Shown here: one piece after another, positions 1 to 11,100 of the stretch
Position numbering within the stretch: position 1 is the stretch's first letter
How the letters are laid out: the number at the start of each line of letters is the position of its first letter
From: Adiantum capillus-veneris
Lineage: Eukaryota > Streptophyta > Polypodiopsida > Polypodiales > Pteridaceae
DNA: 64,000 nt
Assembly: GCA_014529385.2 (NCBI GenBank)
Contig: CM043969.1
Location: 17,307,446 to 17,371,445 of the forward strand
Direction: 5' to 3'
Program-made: the position numbers and the translations under genes
Notes under the pieces: model-generated
Seen by the model: the letters and a program-made list of their open reading frames with translations, nothing else
Database searches by the model: none
What the model was told of the DNA's origin: nothing

Positions 1-1842
1 GGGGAAATGGGAACACACACAGTACACAAACTAGATGCCTCTCTATAGCCCAGTAGATATCCAGCACCCCAAGCCACTCAAAAACATACACGCACGCACA
101 CTTTCTGCCACTTGCACTGAACAGCCTCGCTTACGAGCAACTACGGCTACACACAATCGCATTTATTGACGCACACATCAATGCACCCATATCTATAAAC
201 ACACTCACACCGGAGGCAACACACGTCTCGACCACACACTAAATAGCTGACTCAATCATTCTCTCCCTCCCTCTCTGCACACACACATACACAAGACCCG
301 GAGCCAACGCTACCACGGGCGTACTAGGACACAAGACGAAATAGACGAAGTGATTGATGGCAAATTCAACACAGAAAATAAACCCCCCGAACTGTGAACT
401 CATTTATCCATAGCACAAAACAAAAAAACTTCTCATACAATGATGGTGGCTTTCCCTTTGCGACCTTCTCTCCTATTTCACAAGCCCATAGCGGCCTCTT
501 TCCTTGAGCTCGCGGATCTCCTCCTTGGCAATTGCCGCCTCTGATCGCGACCTCCCTTGAGTGTTCTCACTGCTTGACCATCCCTCTGGTGGCTCCTCTT
601 CATCCTCCCTTGCTCTTGGCCTCTGCAACCCCTATCCCTGGCAGCCCTCCTGACCACCCTTGGTGCTCCTCAGTCACGTGCCCCACGCCACCACCTCTCC
701 GTCAAGCTTGCGGCCCTCCAGTCTCCTGTTCCTCTCCCACAGCCCTTGGCGGCCTTCAACCCCTCCTTCCAGTTGCTCTCTCCTTGGCTTACCTTCCCTC
801 CTGCATACCTCGTCTCTTTGCAGCAACCCGATTTCTCTCTAAGCTGTGCCACCTCCTCCGTTTCATGCCCAGGCGGTCTTGTTCCCTTGCTCCTGCACAA
901 GCCGGCTCCCCTCAGGTCCTTTGTGGCACTTCCTTGCAGCAGCCCATGGCGGCTTTCCTTCTACTCCTGAAGTCGGCTCCTGAAGTGCTGTCCTTGCTCT
1001 GGCGGCCTCTCACAAGCCAACCCCCCTCATGCAGCCCACCTCGATCATGGCTGCCCCTTTCAGTATAACGGGCTTTCCCCTACCTCTGCTCGCCCTTGTT
1101 TTTTCTCTTTTTTTAGTGGTGGCCCTGCTTTTCCCTTTGGTCACGGCCTCGCTTGGCTCCTTCAGTTCTCCCCATGCAGCCCACCAGATGGTGCACCTTC
1201 CTCCTGGTCGCCATGCTTTCCAGACAGATGGCGCTGGTGCTTCTTTTCTCTGTCATGCAGCCCGCCAACTTCCTGAACTGTAGCTTGCTTTGTTTTTTTT
1301 TGTTTTAAGCATGGAGTTATTTTAACATTCAAGCTTTTTTTTTTACCTTGCGACTTAGTGGTCACAACCACCGGACTCTGATCACCTCGAGAAGCCTTGA
1401 AAATTTTACCATCATTTGAAGACGACCCGACTTTTACGGCCACAAGAAGATAATAATTGGCGTTTTAGAACCAAACTATCTCTTTAATGTTCGAAGATAT
1501 TGCCGCTGCAAGCATTGGATGCTTCGACCCTCAATGTAATCATGGTAGATGGCCTCGTCCTAGCTTTAATGTGAAATGGATCTGCAAAAACCTTCAAGTG
1601 ACAAGCCAATGGTCGAACCATGAAGGAGCTGAAGTCCATGTTCATGCATCTGCAAGCAATTCGATCATTAGTGACCAAAAACCAATACTTGACCTGCTAA
1701 TTGCCACATCTGGCATACACATCATGATCAAGCTTGTCGCTATCGGCATCTGGCATCGACTCCACCGCTTCGACCTGTATCTGCATGATTCCATAGCGAG
1801 GCTATAGTCATTATTCTGGACGGACATAACTTAGATGTACCA
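1..1842 (-). repeat. 3' LTR of element A (first ~9 bases outside window)
   Basis: Collinear with the copy at 3604-5411, with scattered substitutions and small indels. Window base 1 matches base 3613 of the other copy. A long pyrimidine-rich stretch (about 440-1300) gives open frames on the plus strand, but these are low-complexity Ser/Pro/Leu-rich and drift between the two copies, so I do not treat them as genes. Confidence 0.85.
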
Positions 1843-2855
1843 TCATTGCCCAACCCCTCGTTGAGCATTCATGCTGAACCAAGCATTATTTAGATAATAG
1901 AAAACTGCATAAGAAGCGAGAACCTGATAACATAATAAGAGGCTATATGTAGTAGAACTGTATAGATAGACAGAGAGGGAGATCTTATCAGTTGCACAAA
2001 CCTCCCAGATTGAATGGAAAGACTCGAGCTTCCCCAAGCGTAGTGTAGGCCCCTCCTGGGTCAAACTGATGGTTTTGAGCACTACCACCCAGTTGTAAAA
2101 CATATACAAACCATCCCCGCTTTGCACCTGTAGATCTGTAAGCCAACCATGCATATAGATGTCCGTACCATAATCCTTCAACAGCATGGATCCACAAGTC
2201 TTCTTGACACACAAAATGAGTCTTTCACCCACCTCCGAAGCATCTGCACCATACATCGTGATGCTCTTACTTGCTAGAGGGTTCTCTATACCATAATCTG
2301 CATCCAAAAAGCTTTGCAAACATGAACATGAACACTAACAGCATGGTACAAACCTTTGGCAACCTATCTTCCAATGGCATTTCTTCTTGGAGAACCAAGC
2401 CCACCTGTTTTCCAAGCATACCCTCTATTGTAGGTCCTTCAAACGGCACACACTCTATACCTGACTCACCATGCCAATCTTTGTCTGCCATAGCCTTTGA
2501 CACTTCAGCTTCAACCACTTCATGCGAGAGTAAATCGGATTTCTCAATTACCTTTGCCTGCTCTTCAAGGACTTCTTCTACAACCATATCATCTGCTAAG
2601 CAAAAGAGAAAGCCATGATCTATTACCTCGTTTTTTGGTAGGTCGACATCACCAACACCTTCTGGAAGGCACTGCCACTCTTCAATACAATTGGTAGGGC
2701 AAGGTTGCCCAACCCCCTGGCTAGCTTGTTTCTGTATAGCTTCGACCACCGCTTTGTTGACATCTTCAAACTTCTTCTATGAGCTCTGATCCGTAACTTC
2801 ACTTGATTCTTCATGCATCTCATCTTCGGCTAGGACCGCATCCTTGCTAGCCAGG
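1843..2855 (-). pseudogene. Element A interior downstream of gag, degraded open frames
   Basis: The minus strand has open stretches at 2267-2749 and 1843-2319 in different frames. The first encodes an acidic segment rich in Glu, Val and Asp, which might be the decayed carboxyl part of the gag-like protein. I recognise no domain and see no zinc knuckle, protease or reverse transcriptase motif. The stretch ends at the 3' LTR, where the minus strand has a modest purine run (GAGGGGTTGGG) that could be a polypurine tract. Confidence 0.45.
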
Positions 2856-3541
2856 CTAACAGACTCTTGTATAGCAGCACACCAAATTGGAGGTACAAAT
2901 TGAAACGAATGACCAGAATGGCTTACCAAATGGCAAAGTGGCTACCTCTTTGACGCTTGAACTCCCCTTTGGCTTCATGGCATGATGCAACTCCATTGTC
3001 GAGCTATATCCATAGTCTGCTGGCTTCAACAAACCCATCTCCAGCTTCTTCTTTGCTTTCTTGCTCTTTGCCTTTGCCAAGCAAACCATTTGCTCATAGT
3101 CCTCTACACCACTGCACTAGACCTTTTCTTTGATTCACGGATGCAAGCAGGCTAGAAACTGCTCTTGCTTGAAATAATCTCCATTTTGCACACATGTAAC
3201 AGCAGCTAGTCTCTCCCAAATAGATTCAAATCTACCCAAAAACAAAGCAAAATCTTCACTTACATCCTGTTTTAGCTTGCTCAATTGTTCACCCAAGCCC
3301 GATGGAGAAACCCGCTTGTGAAAAGCTTCAACAAATTGTTTGCGAATCTCGCTCAGCGACTAACGATCTTCAACCTTCAATCCTTCAAACCAGACTTTGA
3401 CGCGTCCTTGTAGAACCAATGGTAGGGCCTTCAATTTGGCTTCATGTCCACAAATTCTCAAGTGCAACAGATATAGCTCCAGATCGAAAAACCAATCCAC
3501 AGCCTCTTCTTATCCAGCAAGCACCAAGTCAATGTCATGCA
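2856..3541 (-). pseudogene. Element A gag-like (Retrotrans_gag) pseudogene
   Basis: Read from an ATG near 3541 on the minus strand, the frame gives the usual order of a plant gypsy gag core: a Trp-Phe segment (EEAVDWFFDLELYLLHLR), then LPLVLQGRVKVWFEGL, then RKQFVEAFHKR, then a stretch ending FALFLGRFESIWERLAAV. In-frame stops interrupt it at several points (after DIDLVLAG, after VEDR, after ACLHP), so it is not translatable. It starts about 60 bases inside the 5' LTR, where gag is expected. The family assignment rests on this motif order only. Confidence 0.65.
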
Positions 3542-3585
3542 TCATCTTCAGGCTTTAAAACTTCACCGAGGAGCAATCAGTAGAT

Positions 3586-3602
3586 CCTCAGTGGGGGCAC
3601 CA
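3586..3602 (-). other. Primer-binding site of element A
   Basis: One base inside the 5' LTR the minus strand reads TGGTGCCCCCACTGAGG. It starts with the TGG complementary to a tRNA CCA end, as a primer-binding site should. I cannot name the tRNA. Confidence 0.55.
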
Positions 3603-3603
3603 T

Positions 3604-5411
3604 TGATGGATGGGGGAAATGGAAGCACACACAATACACAAACTAAATGCCTCTCTATAGCCCTGCAGATATCCAGCACCCCAATCCACTCAGAAACACA
3701 CGCACGCACACTTTCTGCCACTTGCACTGAACAGCCTCTCTTACGAGCAACTTCGGCTACACACAATCGCATTTACTGAGCACACACCAATGCACCCATA
3801 TTTGTAAACACACTCACATCGGGAGGCGACACACGCCTCGACCACACACTAAATAGCTCACTCAATCATTCTCTCCCTCCCTCTCTACACACACATACAC
3901 AAGACCCGGAGCCAACGCTACCAGGGGTGTACTAGGGCAAGAGATGAAATAGCAAAGTGATTGATGGCAAATTCAACACGGAAAATAAACCCCCCAAACT
4001 GTGAACTCATTTATCCATAGCACAAAACAAAAAGCTTTTCTCATACAATGATGGTGGCTTTCCCTTCGTGACCTTCTCTCCTGTTTCAAAAGCCAATAGC
4101 GGCCTCTTCCCTTGAGCTCACGGCTCTCCTCCTTGGCAATTGCCACCTCTGATGGCGACCTCCCTTGAGTGTTCTCACTACACTACTTGACCAGCCCTCC
4201 GGTGGCTCCTCTTCTTCCTCCCCTTTCTCTTGGCCTGTACAACCCCTATCCTGGTAGCCCTCTTGACCACCCTTGGTGCTCCTCAGTCACATGCCCCATG
4301 CCACTACCTCTCTGTCCAGCTTGCAGCCCTCCGGTCTCCTGTTCCTCTCCCACAGCCCTTGGCGGCCTTCAACCCCTCCCAGTTGCTTTCTCCTTGGCTT
4401 ACCTTCCCTCCTACATACCTCGGCTCTCTGCAGCACCTCCTTGTTTTCATGCCCAGGTGGCCTTGTTCCCTTGCTCCTGCACAAGCCGGCTCCCCTCAGG
4501 TCCTTTGTGGCGCTGCCCTGCAGCAGCCCATGGCGGCTTTCCTTCTACTCCTGAAGTCGGCTCCTGCAGTGCTGTCCTTGCCCTGGCGGCCTCTCACAAG
4601 CCCCCTCCTGCAGCCCACCTCGATCATGGCTGCCCCTTTCTGTATAACGGTGTGCTCGCCCTCGTTTTTTCTCTTTTTTTAGCGGCGGCCCTGCTTTCCC
4701 CTTTGGTCACGGCCTGGCTTGGCTCCTTCAGTTCTCCCCATGCAGCCCACCAGATGGCGCACCTTCCTCCTGGTCACCATGCTTTCCAGACAGATGGCGC
4801 TGGTGCTTCTTTTCTCTGTCATCATGCAGCCCGCTAACTTCTTGAACTGAAGCTTGCTTTGGTTTTTTTTGTTTTAAGCATGGAGTTATTTTAGCATTCA
4901 AGCTTTTTTTTTTAACCTTGCGACTTAGTGGTCACTCCCACCGGACACTGATCACCTCGAGAAGCCTTGGAAATTTTACCATCATCTGAAGACGACCCAA
5001 CTTTTACGGCCGCAAGAAGATAACAATTGGCCTTCTAGAACCAAACCATCTCTTTAATATTTGTAGATATTGCCGCTACAATCATTGGATGCTTCGACCC
5101 TCAATGTAATCATGGTAGATGGCCTCGTCCTAGCTTTAATGTGAAATGGATCCACAAAAACCTTCAAGTGACAAGCCAATGGTCAAACCATAGAGCAGCT
5201 GAAGACCATGTTCATGCATCTGCAAGCACTTCGACCATTAGTGACCAAAAACCAATACTTGACCTACTAATTGCCACATGTGGCATACACATCATGATCA
5301 AGCTTGCCGCTATCGAATCTGGCATTGACTCCATCACTTCGACCTGTATATGCATGATTCCATAGCGATTCTATAGTCATTATTCTGGACCGACATAACT
5401 TAGCTGTACCA
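3604..5411 (-). repeat. 5' LTR of element A
   Basis: Full-length LTR of about 1,808 bases, TG...CA on the minus strand, matching the partial copy at 1-1842. It abuts the primer-binding site on one side and the interrupted gag of element B on the other. Confidence 0.85.
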
Positions 5412-6326
5412 ACGTTCACAGAATACAAATAATTCAATTTGTGGACCCTTGTTTGGACAACTTTGTGCCCAATGATCACCTCCACACTCATAGCATGGAC
5501 CTTCTTGTTTTACAGTTGGTGATCCATCTAATGGTTGTTCTTGCCTTGTGAGGATGTTCTTTGAACCATACTCATGATTGGCTATGAACATGAGCGTATT
5601 TGCATCCATGGAGTACATGTTTCTCATGGGTTGTGGCACATATGCTGGTTGAGTGTAGTTGACTATCACTCTCCCATCATTCAAAAGAGGTGGTTGTTGC
5701 CCTACCACACCTTGTGGCTTTGGCTGAGTGTTACACCATGGAGTGGGATGATCCCCTCCACAAGTATTACATATCCTCAATTGAGGTTGTCGTACATCTA
5801 GGTTTTGTTGGTAGCCTTGGTTTATTCTTCTAATCACCCCCTCGACCACTTGATCAATGATTGGTTCCCAAGGAGTTTGAACATCTGTCTTTGTTGTTGA
5901 TTCGCTCTTCGGAGATGAGGCACTACTAGTCGTGTTATCTGTATCTTCAGTCACCTCTCCGTAGGCCTTGCAATTGTCAACTAGATATAGAGCTTCTGTA
6001 GTGACTTGCTCAAATGTCATGCACCCTTTTAGATGTAGATCCTTTTTTAGGGTTTCATTCCTCAAGCTCTCTATGAAGAGAACTGATAATCTCTCATCTT
6101 GCGATAACTCTCTCACAGGACATCTATCAATGTATTGTTTGAAGCGAAGCAAAGCTTCCTTCACTCTTTCGTTCACTTTTTGTTTGAAAGCGTAGATTTT
6201 GGACACTGTGTTATGTTTGATTCCCCTCTTTGAGAATTCCTCTACAAACTCTTGTAAGAGTTGTGCTATGTTGGGAAAATCATCTCTATTTAGTGGCTGG
6301 AACCAACTCAAAGCTATTCCTCCAAT
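5412..6326 (-). pseudogene. Element B gag, central and C-terminal part
   Basis: Open for about 300 residues on the minus strand. It begins in a Retrotrans_gag core (SWFQPLNRDDFPNIAQLLQE, then KEALLRFKQYIDRCP) and carries two CCHC zinc knuckles, CNTCGGDHPTPWC and CYECGGDHWAQSC, spaced as CX2CX4HX4C. These bind RNA in retroelement capsid/nucleocapsid proteins. The frame runs straight into the LTR of element A, so the protein is truncated there. It is separated from its amino-terminal part by a deletion: relative to element C about 360 bases are missing around 6326-6342. Confidence 0.8.
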
Positions 6327-6341
6327 GTTAACCCAAATCCC

Positions 6342-6668
6342 TCATATTGAGTGTGAAAATCTGCAATCTATATATGTGAATGCATAGAGGTTCTTATGGG
6401 TGGTCAACTCTCTAGCATAGGGCTCTACACACTTGTAGAAGATATATGGATCCCCGTTTGTGAATCTATATAAGCCCTCATGAGTGTAATCTGTAAGCAC
6501 TCTCCTAGATTCATTGGCTTTGATGAATCTCACATTCGGTTTGTTAATCACAGGATGCCCCTCCTCTATGTATTCTCTCAATCCCTCTGTTGAAGGCATT
6601 GCAGAGTTTCTTGCGTTTTTCATGTCTTTGAGTGGAGTAGAGAACCTTGGTGGTGGATGATTTTTCAT
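6342..6668 (-). pseudogene. Element B gag, N-terminal part
   Basis: The frame starts at an ATG with MKNHPPPRFSTPLKDMKNAR and matches the amino terminus of element C's gag (27277 onward) closely, including YRFTNGDPYIFYKC and LTTHKNLYAFTY. After that the two diverge because element B lost the segment leading into the gag core. No domain name is assigned to this amino-terminal part. The start is supported by conservation of the ATG in both copies. Confidence 0.7.
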
Positions 6669-9489
6669 GGTTAAGGCTCACTCAAATCTCTCAAGATTAT
6701 ACTTGAAAATCCTACTTTGGCTTAGTGCAACTTATCCCTTTTTGCCCTTGTTCAGGTCTCTCAAAAGTCAGGAATTTGTGACTTTTTTAGTTTTTGAAAG
6801 TAGTATTGGGGTACCCTAAAAGTTTGGAATTAGGAAACCTAGAAAAATTCAGCTCTAAAACCATAGGTGTGTGCTATTGCCCTCAAGCTTTCTTCCTAGC
6901 TATATCTGACTCAATTTGGAGTTGTCTATCAAAAGTTAGAGCACCTTTAGTGAACTGCGCTTGAAACAACTCTCAAAACAGTTTTAGGACCAGAACACAA
7001 GAACTTTGGCTTGTATCTTGGCCTCCTAAAGGTATTTTTAGCTCAAACTTGAGATTTGGGATGTTCTCAAGTATGTCTACAAGATCATCAACTCAGATAC
7101 CCCCACTATGCTGAGAGGTACATGGATCGCGATCCATGTTCCCTGTCAAATTTGTTTCTCCAAATTTTGACTATGTGTAGACAAGGTCATATGCAAGCTA
7201 TATACCAATTTTCAGCAAATTCTGAGGTTGAGGTACATCAATCGCGATCCATGTTCAACCACATCTTCACTTCTCCTCTTAGGAGTTTGTTCCTGACTAT
7301 GTCCACAAGCTAAATCTCAAATCTTTTTGGATTTGGACTTGTTTTGATAGGTCAAATTGCCAACACTAGGTCTACACTGCGGTTTTCACTATGTCACATG
7401 TTTTGCTCCCTTTTGACCCAAATTTTCTCAATTTTTTCCAAAATTGGAGTTGGGGATATGTTTCCTTGTGTATGCACTATTGATGTGGAAAGTTTCAACT
7501 CAAGCTGTCACTATAGGTACATGGATCGCGATCCATGTTTGGAGCCCAAATTGACTTTTTTTTGGTACCATTAGAATCAACATGATAAGTACGTCCTATG
7601 GTATCAATTTTTTTTGAAAATGGATCTCCGGATTTAAAATTAGGTCAGTGTTGGCACTTGCTCAGAGTACTTGGCAGTTAAGGACTTTTGACTTGGTTTT
7701 TGGTATCCAGATGCACTTTTGAAAAGACTCCTAGACTCCTAGTGATGTCCTCTAGCTATGGTGCAAGTTTGGTATCAGTCTGTGACAAAGGAACATGGAT
7801 CGCAATCCATGTACCTATGTGTCAGAAGGTACTGAACTTGGCACACAGCTTGTCCTTGATCTCCTGATCCTTGCTATATGGTTTTTGTGTGCTTTGGACT
7901 TGTTTAGGTCAGGAAAAAGTCAATCCCTAGGTCTACTTTAGGGTCTTCCTCTTTGAACAGTTTTTGGCTCTTTTCACCCATTTTTTGAACTTTTTTGGCA
8001 AAATTTCTTTGTGGAATTTTTGTTCACAATGGTCTCTGCTACAGGCTTGAAAAGTTTTTTTCCAAAAATTTCTCAAAGGTACATGGATTGCGATCCATGT
8101 TCCACCACTTTTGGATCTAAAAGTTTGGTGTATCGATAGCTTATGATGTTCGTAGACTGCTCACCAAGAACTTCTGAATTTGGATCAATTTTGTACAACC
8201 AAATGTGACTTCTATAGTCTGCTGTGACAGTTTTGGAAATGCTCTGTTTTTGGCTCTTTTGACCACTTTTCACAACTTTTTTGCATTTGGTTCTTTTGGG
8301 AAAAGTGTTTGTCTATATCTCAGCTACCTACTCCTCAAATCTCAGCCAAAAAAATTTCAAAATTTTTTCATAAGGTACATGGATTGCGATCCATGTTTGA
8401 CCACATTTTGACATGAAACTTGGTCAACTTGTAGTCCATGTTATGGTGATACTCTTCCCCAAATCTTTTTGAATTTGACCAACTTTTTTCTAATCAAAAG
8501 TGAGTTTTTCTTTTTGCCCTGCGATTTTGACTAGTTTCTGTATTTGGCTATTTTGACCAACTTTTCTCAATTTTTTGACATGGTCCCTTTTGGCAAAGTT
8601 GTTCCAAATGATATCAGGGATGTTTGTCCAATATTAGCCCCAAATGTCGAAAAGGTATATGGATCGCGATCCATGTTTAGCAGCATTTTTCATGAATTTT
8701 GTTTTGTTGGTTCTTTATGCCCTGTAGAAGCCAAATCTCATGCCTTTTTGAATTTGGATCCCAAAATCTCAAGATTTGCTCAATTTTGTGTCTGAATCCC
8801 TGTTTTTACTGTTTTTGTCCTAACAGTCAATTCTGAAGTGATTTTTGAGTTTTCTTTCAAGCAAGCTTGATCAGAGCAGTTTCCCAATGATGCTCACTAT
8901 AACTGGTAACTTTTCACCAAAATTGGTTTTTTGGGGTACATGGATCATGATCCATGTTCCTCCACAAATTCTTGCCAAACTTTCCAAATTGCTTCTAGAG
9001 AGTCTGTTGATGCCCTTGATCCACAAATTTTTGAATTTGGATCACTTTTAAGGTCTCTACCATCAAATTTTTAGAATTTCAGAGTTATGATCGTTTTTGC
9101 CAAAATATGGTTTTCACCCTTTTTTACCTCAATCTTTTAGCCCAAATTTGATGGTTGTAGTTTCTACTTATCCTACTCCTAAGTACTCAAATGAAACATG
9201 AAACAAAAACTAACAAAACGGTACAAAATAAAGTCGAAACGAAAAACGGAACAGCACTCTGAAAGTAATGAGAAAATCGAAGAATGAAATGCTTTTGGCT
9301 ATCTCACTCACAACCCTCTTTACCTCTCGAGAATAGATCTAGCAAGTCCTCGACTTCTAAACTCTATCAAGCACTAAACCCCATGTCTAGCTGCTTCACT
9401 GCTAAAGTGTAAATGGAATGAAGAGACAAATCTTAAAAAAACGAACGCTCTAAATATGCACTAGGTTACTCACCATCTAAGGATCATAT
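6669..9489 (-). repeat. Element B leader: degenerate ~280-bp repeats, each with a 20-bp palindrome
   Basis: Eight copies of ACATGGATCGCGATCCATGT or near variants lie at 7120, 7235, 7519, 7793, 8081, 8377, 8657 and 8938 (start positions). Apart from the first pair (115 bp) the spacing is 274-296 bp. Sequence between them is a diverged repeat with recurring phrases such as TTTGGCTCTTTTGACC and AATTTTTT. Copies 1 and 3 are perfect palindromes, and copy 8 is also perfect with CATG at its centre. The palindrome is far better conserved than the rest of the unit. The region lies between primer site and gag and has no long reading frame. Confidence 0.85.
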
Positions 9490-9506
9490 CCCCGGCAGCG
9501 GCGCCA
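9490..9506 (-). other. Primer-binding site of element B (Asp-tRNA type)
   Basis: The minus strand reads TGGCGCCGCTGCCGGGG one base inside the LTR. This is the class of site that plant Athila-type elements use, complementary to the 3' end of tRNA-Asp. Element C has the matching site at 13568. Confidence 0.75.
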
Positions 9507-9507
9507 A

Positions 9508-10411
9508 TGTTAGCGGGTCGCTGCGACGAACGTCTGCAGCATAGCTTTCCGGCACTAACATAATGTCAATACTCAAGGAAAGTGACTCGGATGGGGCACG
9601 GAGACTCTTTGAGATCGTCAATCTCAAGAAGTGAACCTTAACAAGAAAACACAACAACTCTACAAGCAAACCAACACTCAATGATCAGGAAATCTGCCTA
9701 TGTCCTTTCTCACAGCTCTAGGTCATCACGCCATTTCGGCACTCGAACGGACTCGAAATGCAATGAAACTTTATGAGGAGGTCTAGGACACCTAGGGGCA
9801 CTATCCTACCAAGTCTGGTGGCAACCCAACAAGGTACCAAAATCACGATCCATCATGAAAAAGGTCCTGAAAAATGCAACAGAAATATCCAAAAAGGTTG
9901 CCATGTGGTCTAGGAACACTCTCCTATGGTCAAAACGACTATAAACAATGATTTAAGCACTCAAATCTGCAATTATAGCTCACAGATGCGCAATCGCGAA
10001 CCACAACAAAACTGACAATGCTTACACTTGAATTAAAGAGCAAAGAGAGAGGAACACAATGCAAGTTTCTGAATCAAAAACTGATTACCCATTCATTAGT
10101 TGCATCGATTACAAATTGGAGCTTGTAGCTTGAGCGTATATTTTTTGAGCTCCCTTCTCTGCTAAAGATAAGCCTTCTTTTACATTAAGGTTATTGACCT
10201 TTATACCTAGGGCATCCTTAATGGCCAGTGGCCGACTCACATGGACCTTTACAATTGTCATTGACAGAATTACAACTCAGGGAATTGACTACTACTCTGA
10301 AATTAAGATTTACACAGAGTATTACTACACTAGCTCAGCAAAATAATAGATTACAAATGTGGTGTCCGGCTACGTGTCCGGCTAGTTGGGCGCCCGTTTG
10401 ATCTGTCCTCA
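9508..10411 (-). repeat. 5' LTR of element B
   Basis: About 904 bases. The inner end (ACCCGCTAACA on the minus strand) is fixed by the primer site and by alignment with element C up to 13566. The outer end (TGAGGACAGATC) is inferred from a TG next to a (GA)n tract and is less certain, because only the inner 530 bases are repeated in this window. Confidence 0.65.
10200..10205 (-). promoter_or_regulatory. TATA box in the LTR of element B
   Basis: TATAAA on the minus strand in the context CCTAGGTATAAAGGTC, about 210 bases inside the outer end of the LTR and pointing toward the primer site and gag. Position and direction fit an LTR promoter. Confidence 0.5.
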
Positions 10412-10413
10412 AA

Positions 10414-10416
<3 letters not shown>

Positions 10417-10462
<46 letters not shown>
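10417..10462. repeat. (GA)n microsatellite
   Basis: Almost uninterrupted GA repeat at the outer edge of element B's LTR. Confidence 0.95.
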
Positions 10463-10463
<1 letters not shown>

Positions 10464-10469
<6 letters not shown>

Positions 10470-11100
10470 CCACATTTCTTAGCCAACGTTGTGAATACCT
10501 TCAAGCATGCATACTCAAAGCTTCAAAAAGCTGATAAGTGATATGAGCACCTCAACTTATACAAAACCACAACACACATAGGCTAAACTTTTTTTGCACT
10601 AGAACGTTTAGAATTTCAAGTCTCCTCTATTATCAACACAAAGCACACACTCAAATCTAACCACCCCATGCATTGTCTTAGGGCCAAAGGAATCCTTTCT
10701 ACCTTGAAAACCCTCTTACAACGACTTACTCGAGGCTAGGGTTACACACACAAAACGTCACCCAAACAACCAAAAAACACAAGAAGTATGGCTATTTGCA
10801 ATCACAAGCTAGCATCACATAATGCAAGGATTCTTGTGTAAAGTCTCTCACACACTTCGTCTCACACTTTCCTTCTCTACACTTCTCACTTCTTCTTCTC
10901 ATGTTTCATTACAAAGAGAAACACTCCTTTTATAGGTTTTTGGAGGGATAAGAATTTTCATGATCACTTTTAGTTACACATGACAAAGCTTCTTTTAGAA
11001 GTAATTTGATGTAGGTGTGCGGCGACAAGTGGTAGGGCTAGATATGAGGTTATTAGGTTAAAACTCTAAGTATTTTTGCATAATAGAAATGGAAATATAC
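10464..11100 (-). promoter_or_regulatory. LTR-like or promoter-like sequence with TATA box
   Basis: On the minus strand CCTATAAAAGGAGTG (TATAAA at 10929-10934) is followed by about 450 bases without a long reading frame that resemble an R/U5 or untranslated leader. This could be a solo or truncated LTR of another element, or a host promoter. No second copy exists in the window, so boundaries are unknown. Confidence 0.3.

Larger units (their letters stand above)
1..5411 (-). mobile_element. Element A: non-autonomous LTR retrotransposon (LARD-like)
   Basis: Two direct copies of a roughly 1.8-kb sequence flank a 1.76-kb interior. On the minus strand each copy starts TGGTACA and ends CCATCA, the usual TG...CA of an LTR. 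The interior holds only a decayed gag-like region and no protease, reverse transcriptase or integrase, so I read it as a large derivative that depends on another element for mobility. The left LTR begins about 9 bases before the window. The element interrupts the gag of element B; the right flank reads ACGTT, and its partner target duplication lies outside the window. Confidence 0.85.
5412..10411 (-). mobile_element. Element B: Ty3/gypsy-like retrotransposon, 5' half
   Basis: Minus-strand element with, in order, a 5' LTR, an Asp-tRNA-type primer site, a 2.8-kb leader with periodic palindromes, and gag. It is cut at 5411 by element A; the rest of gag, pol and the 3' LTR must lie left of the window. 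The primer site and the CX2CGGDHX4C type of zinc knuckle recall Athila-type elements, but with no pol in view the lineage stays open. Element C is a plus-strand relative covering the same parts. Confidence 0.8.

Noticed and set aside
532-1283. Plus-strand open frames of 84-178 codons (also 4169-4837)
   Set aside because: Ser/Pro/Leu-rich translations of a pyrimidine-rich LTR segment. The frames shift between the two LTR copies and contain no domain.
5574-6387. Plus-strand frames opposite the element B gag
   Set aside because: Shadows of the conserved minus-strand gag with its zinc knuckles.
7120-8957. CRISPR-like array
   Set aside because: Spacing is about 280 bp, the repeat is a palindrome within larger diverged units, and the setting is a plant retrotransposon.
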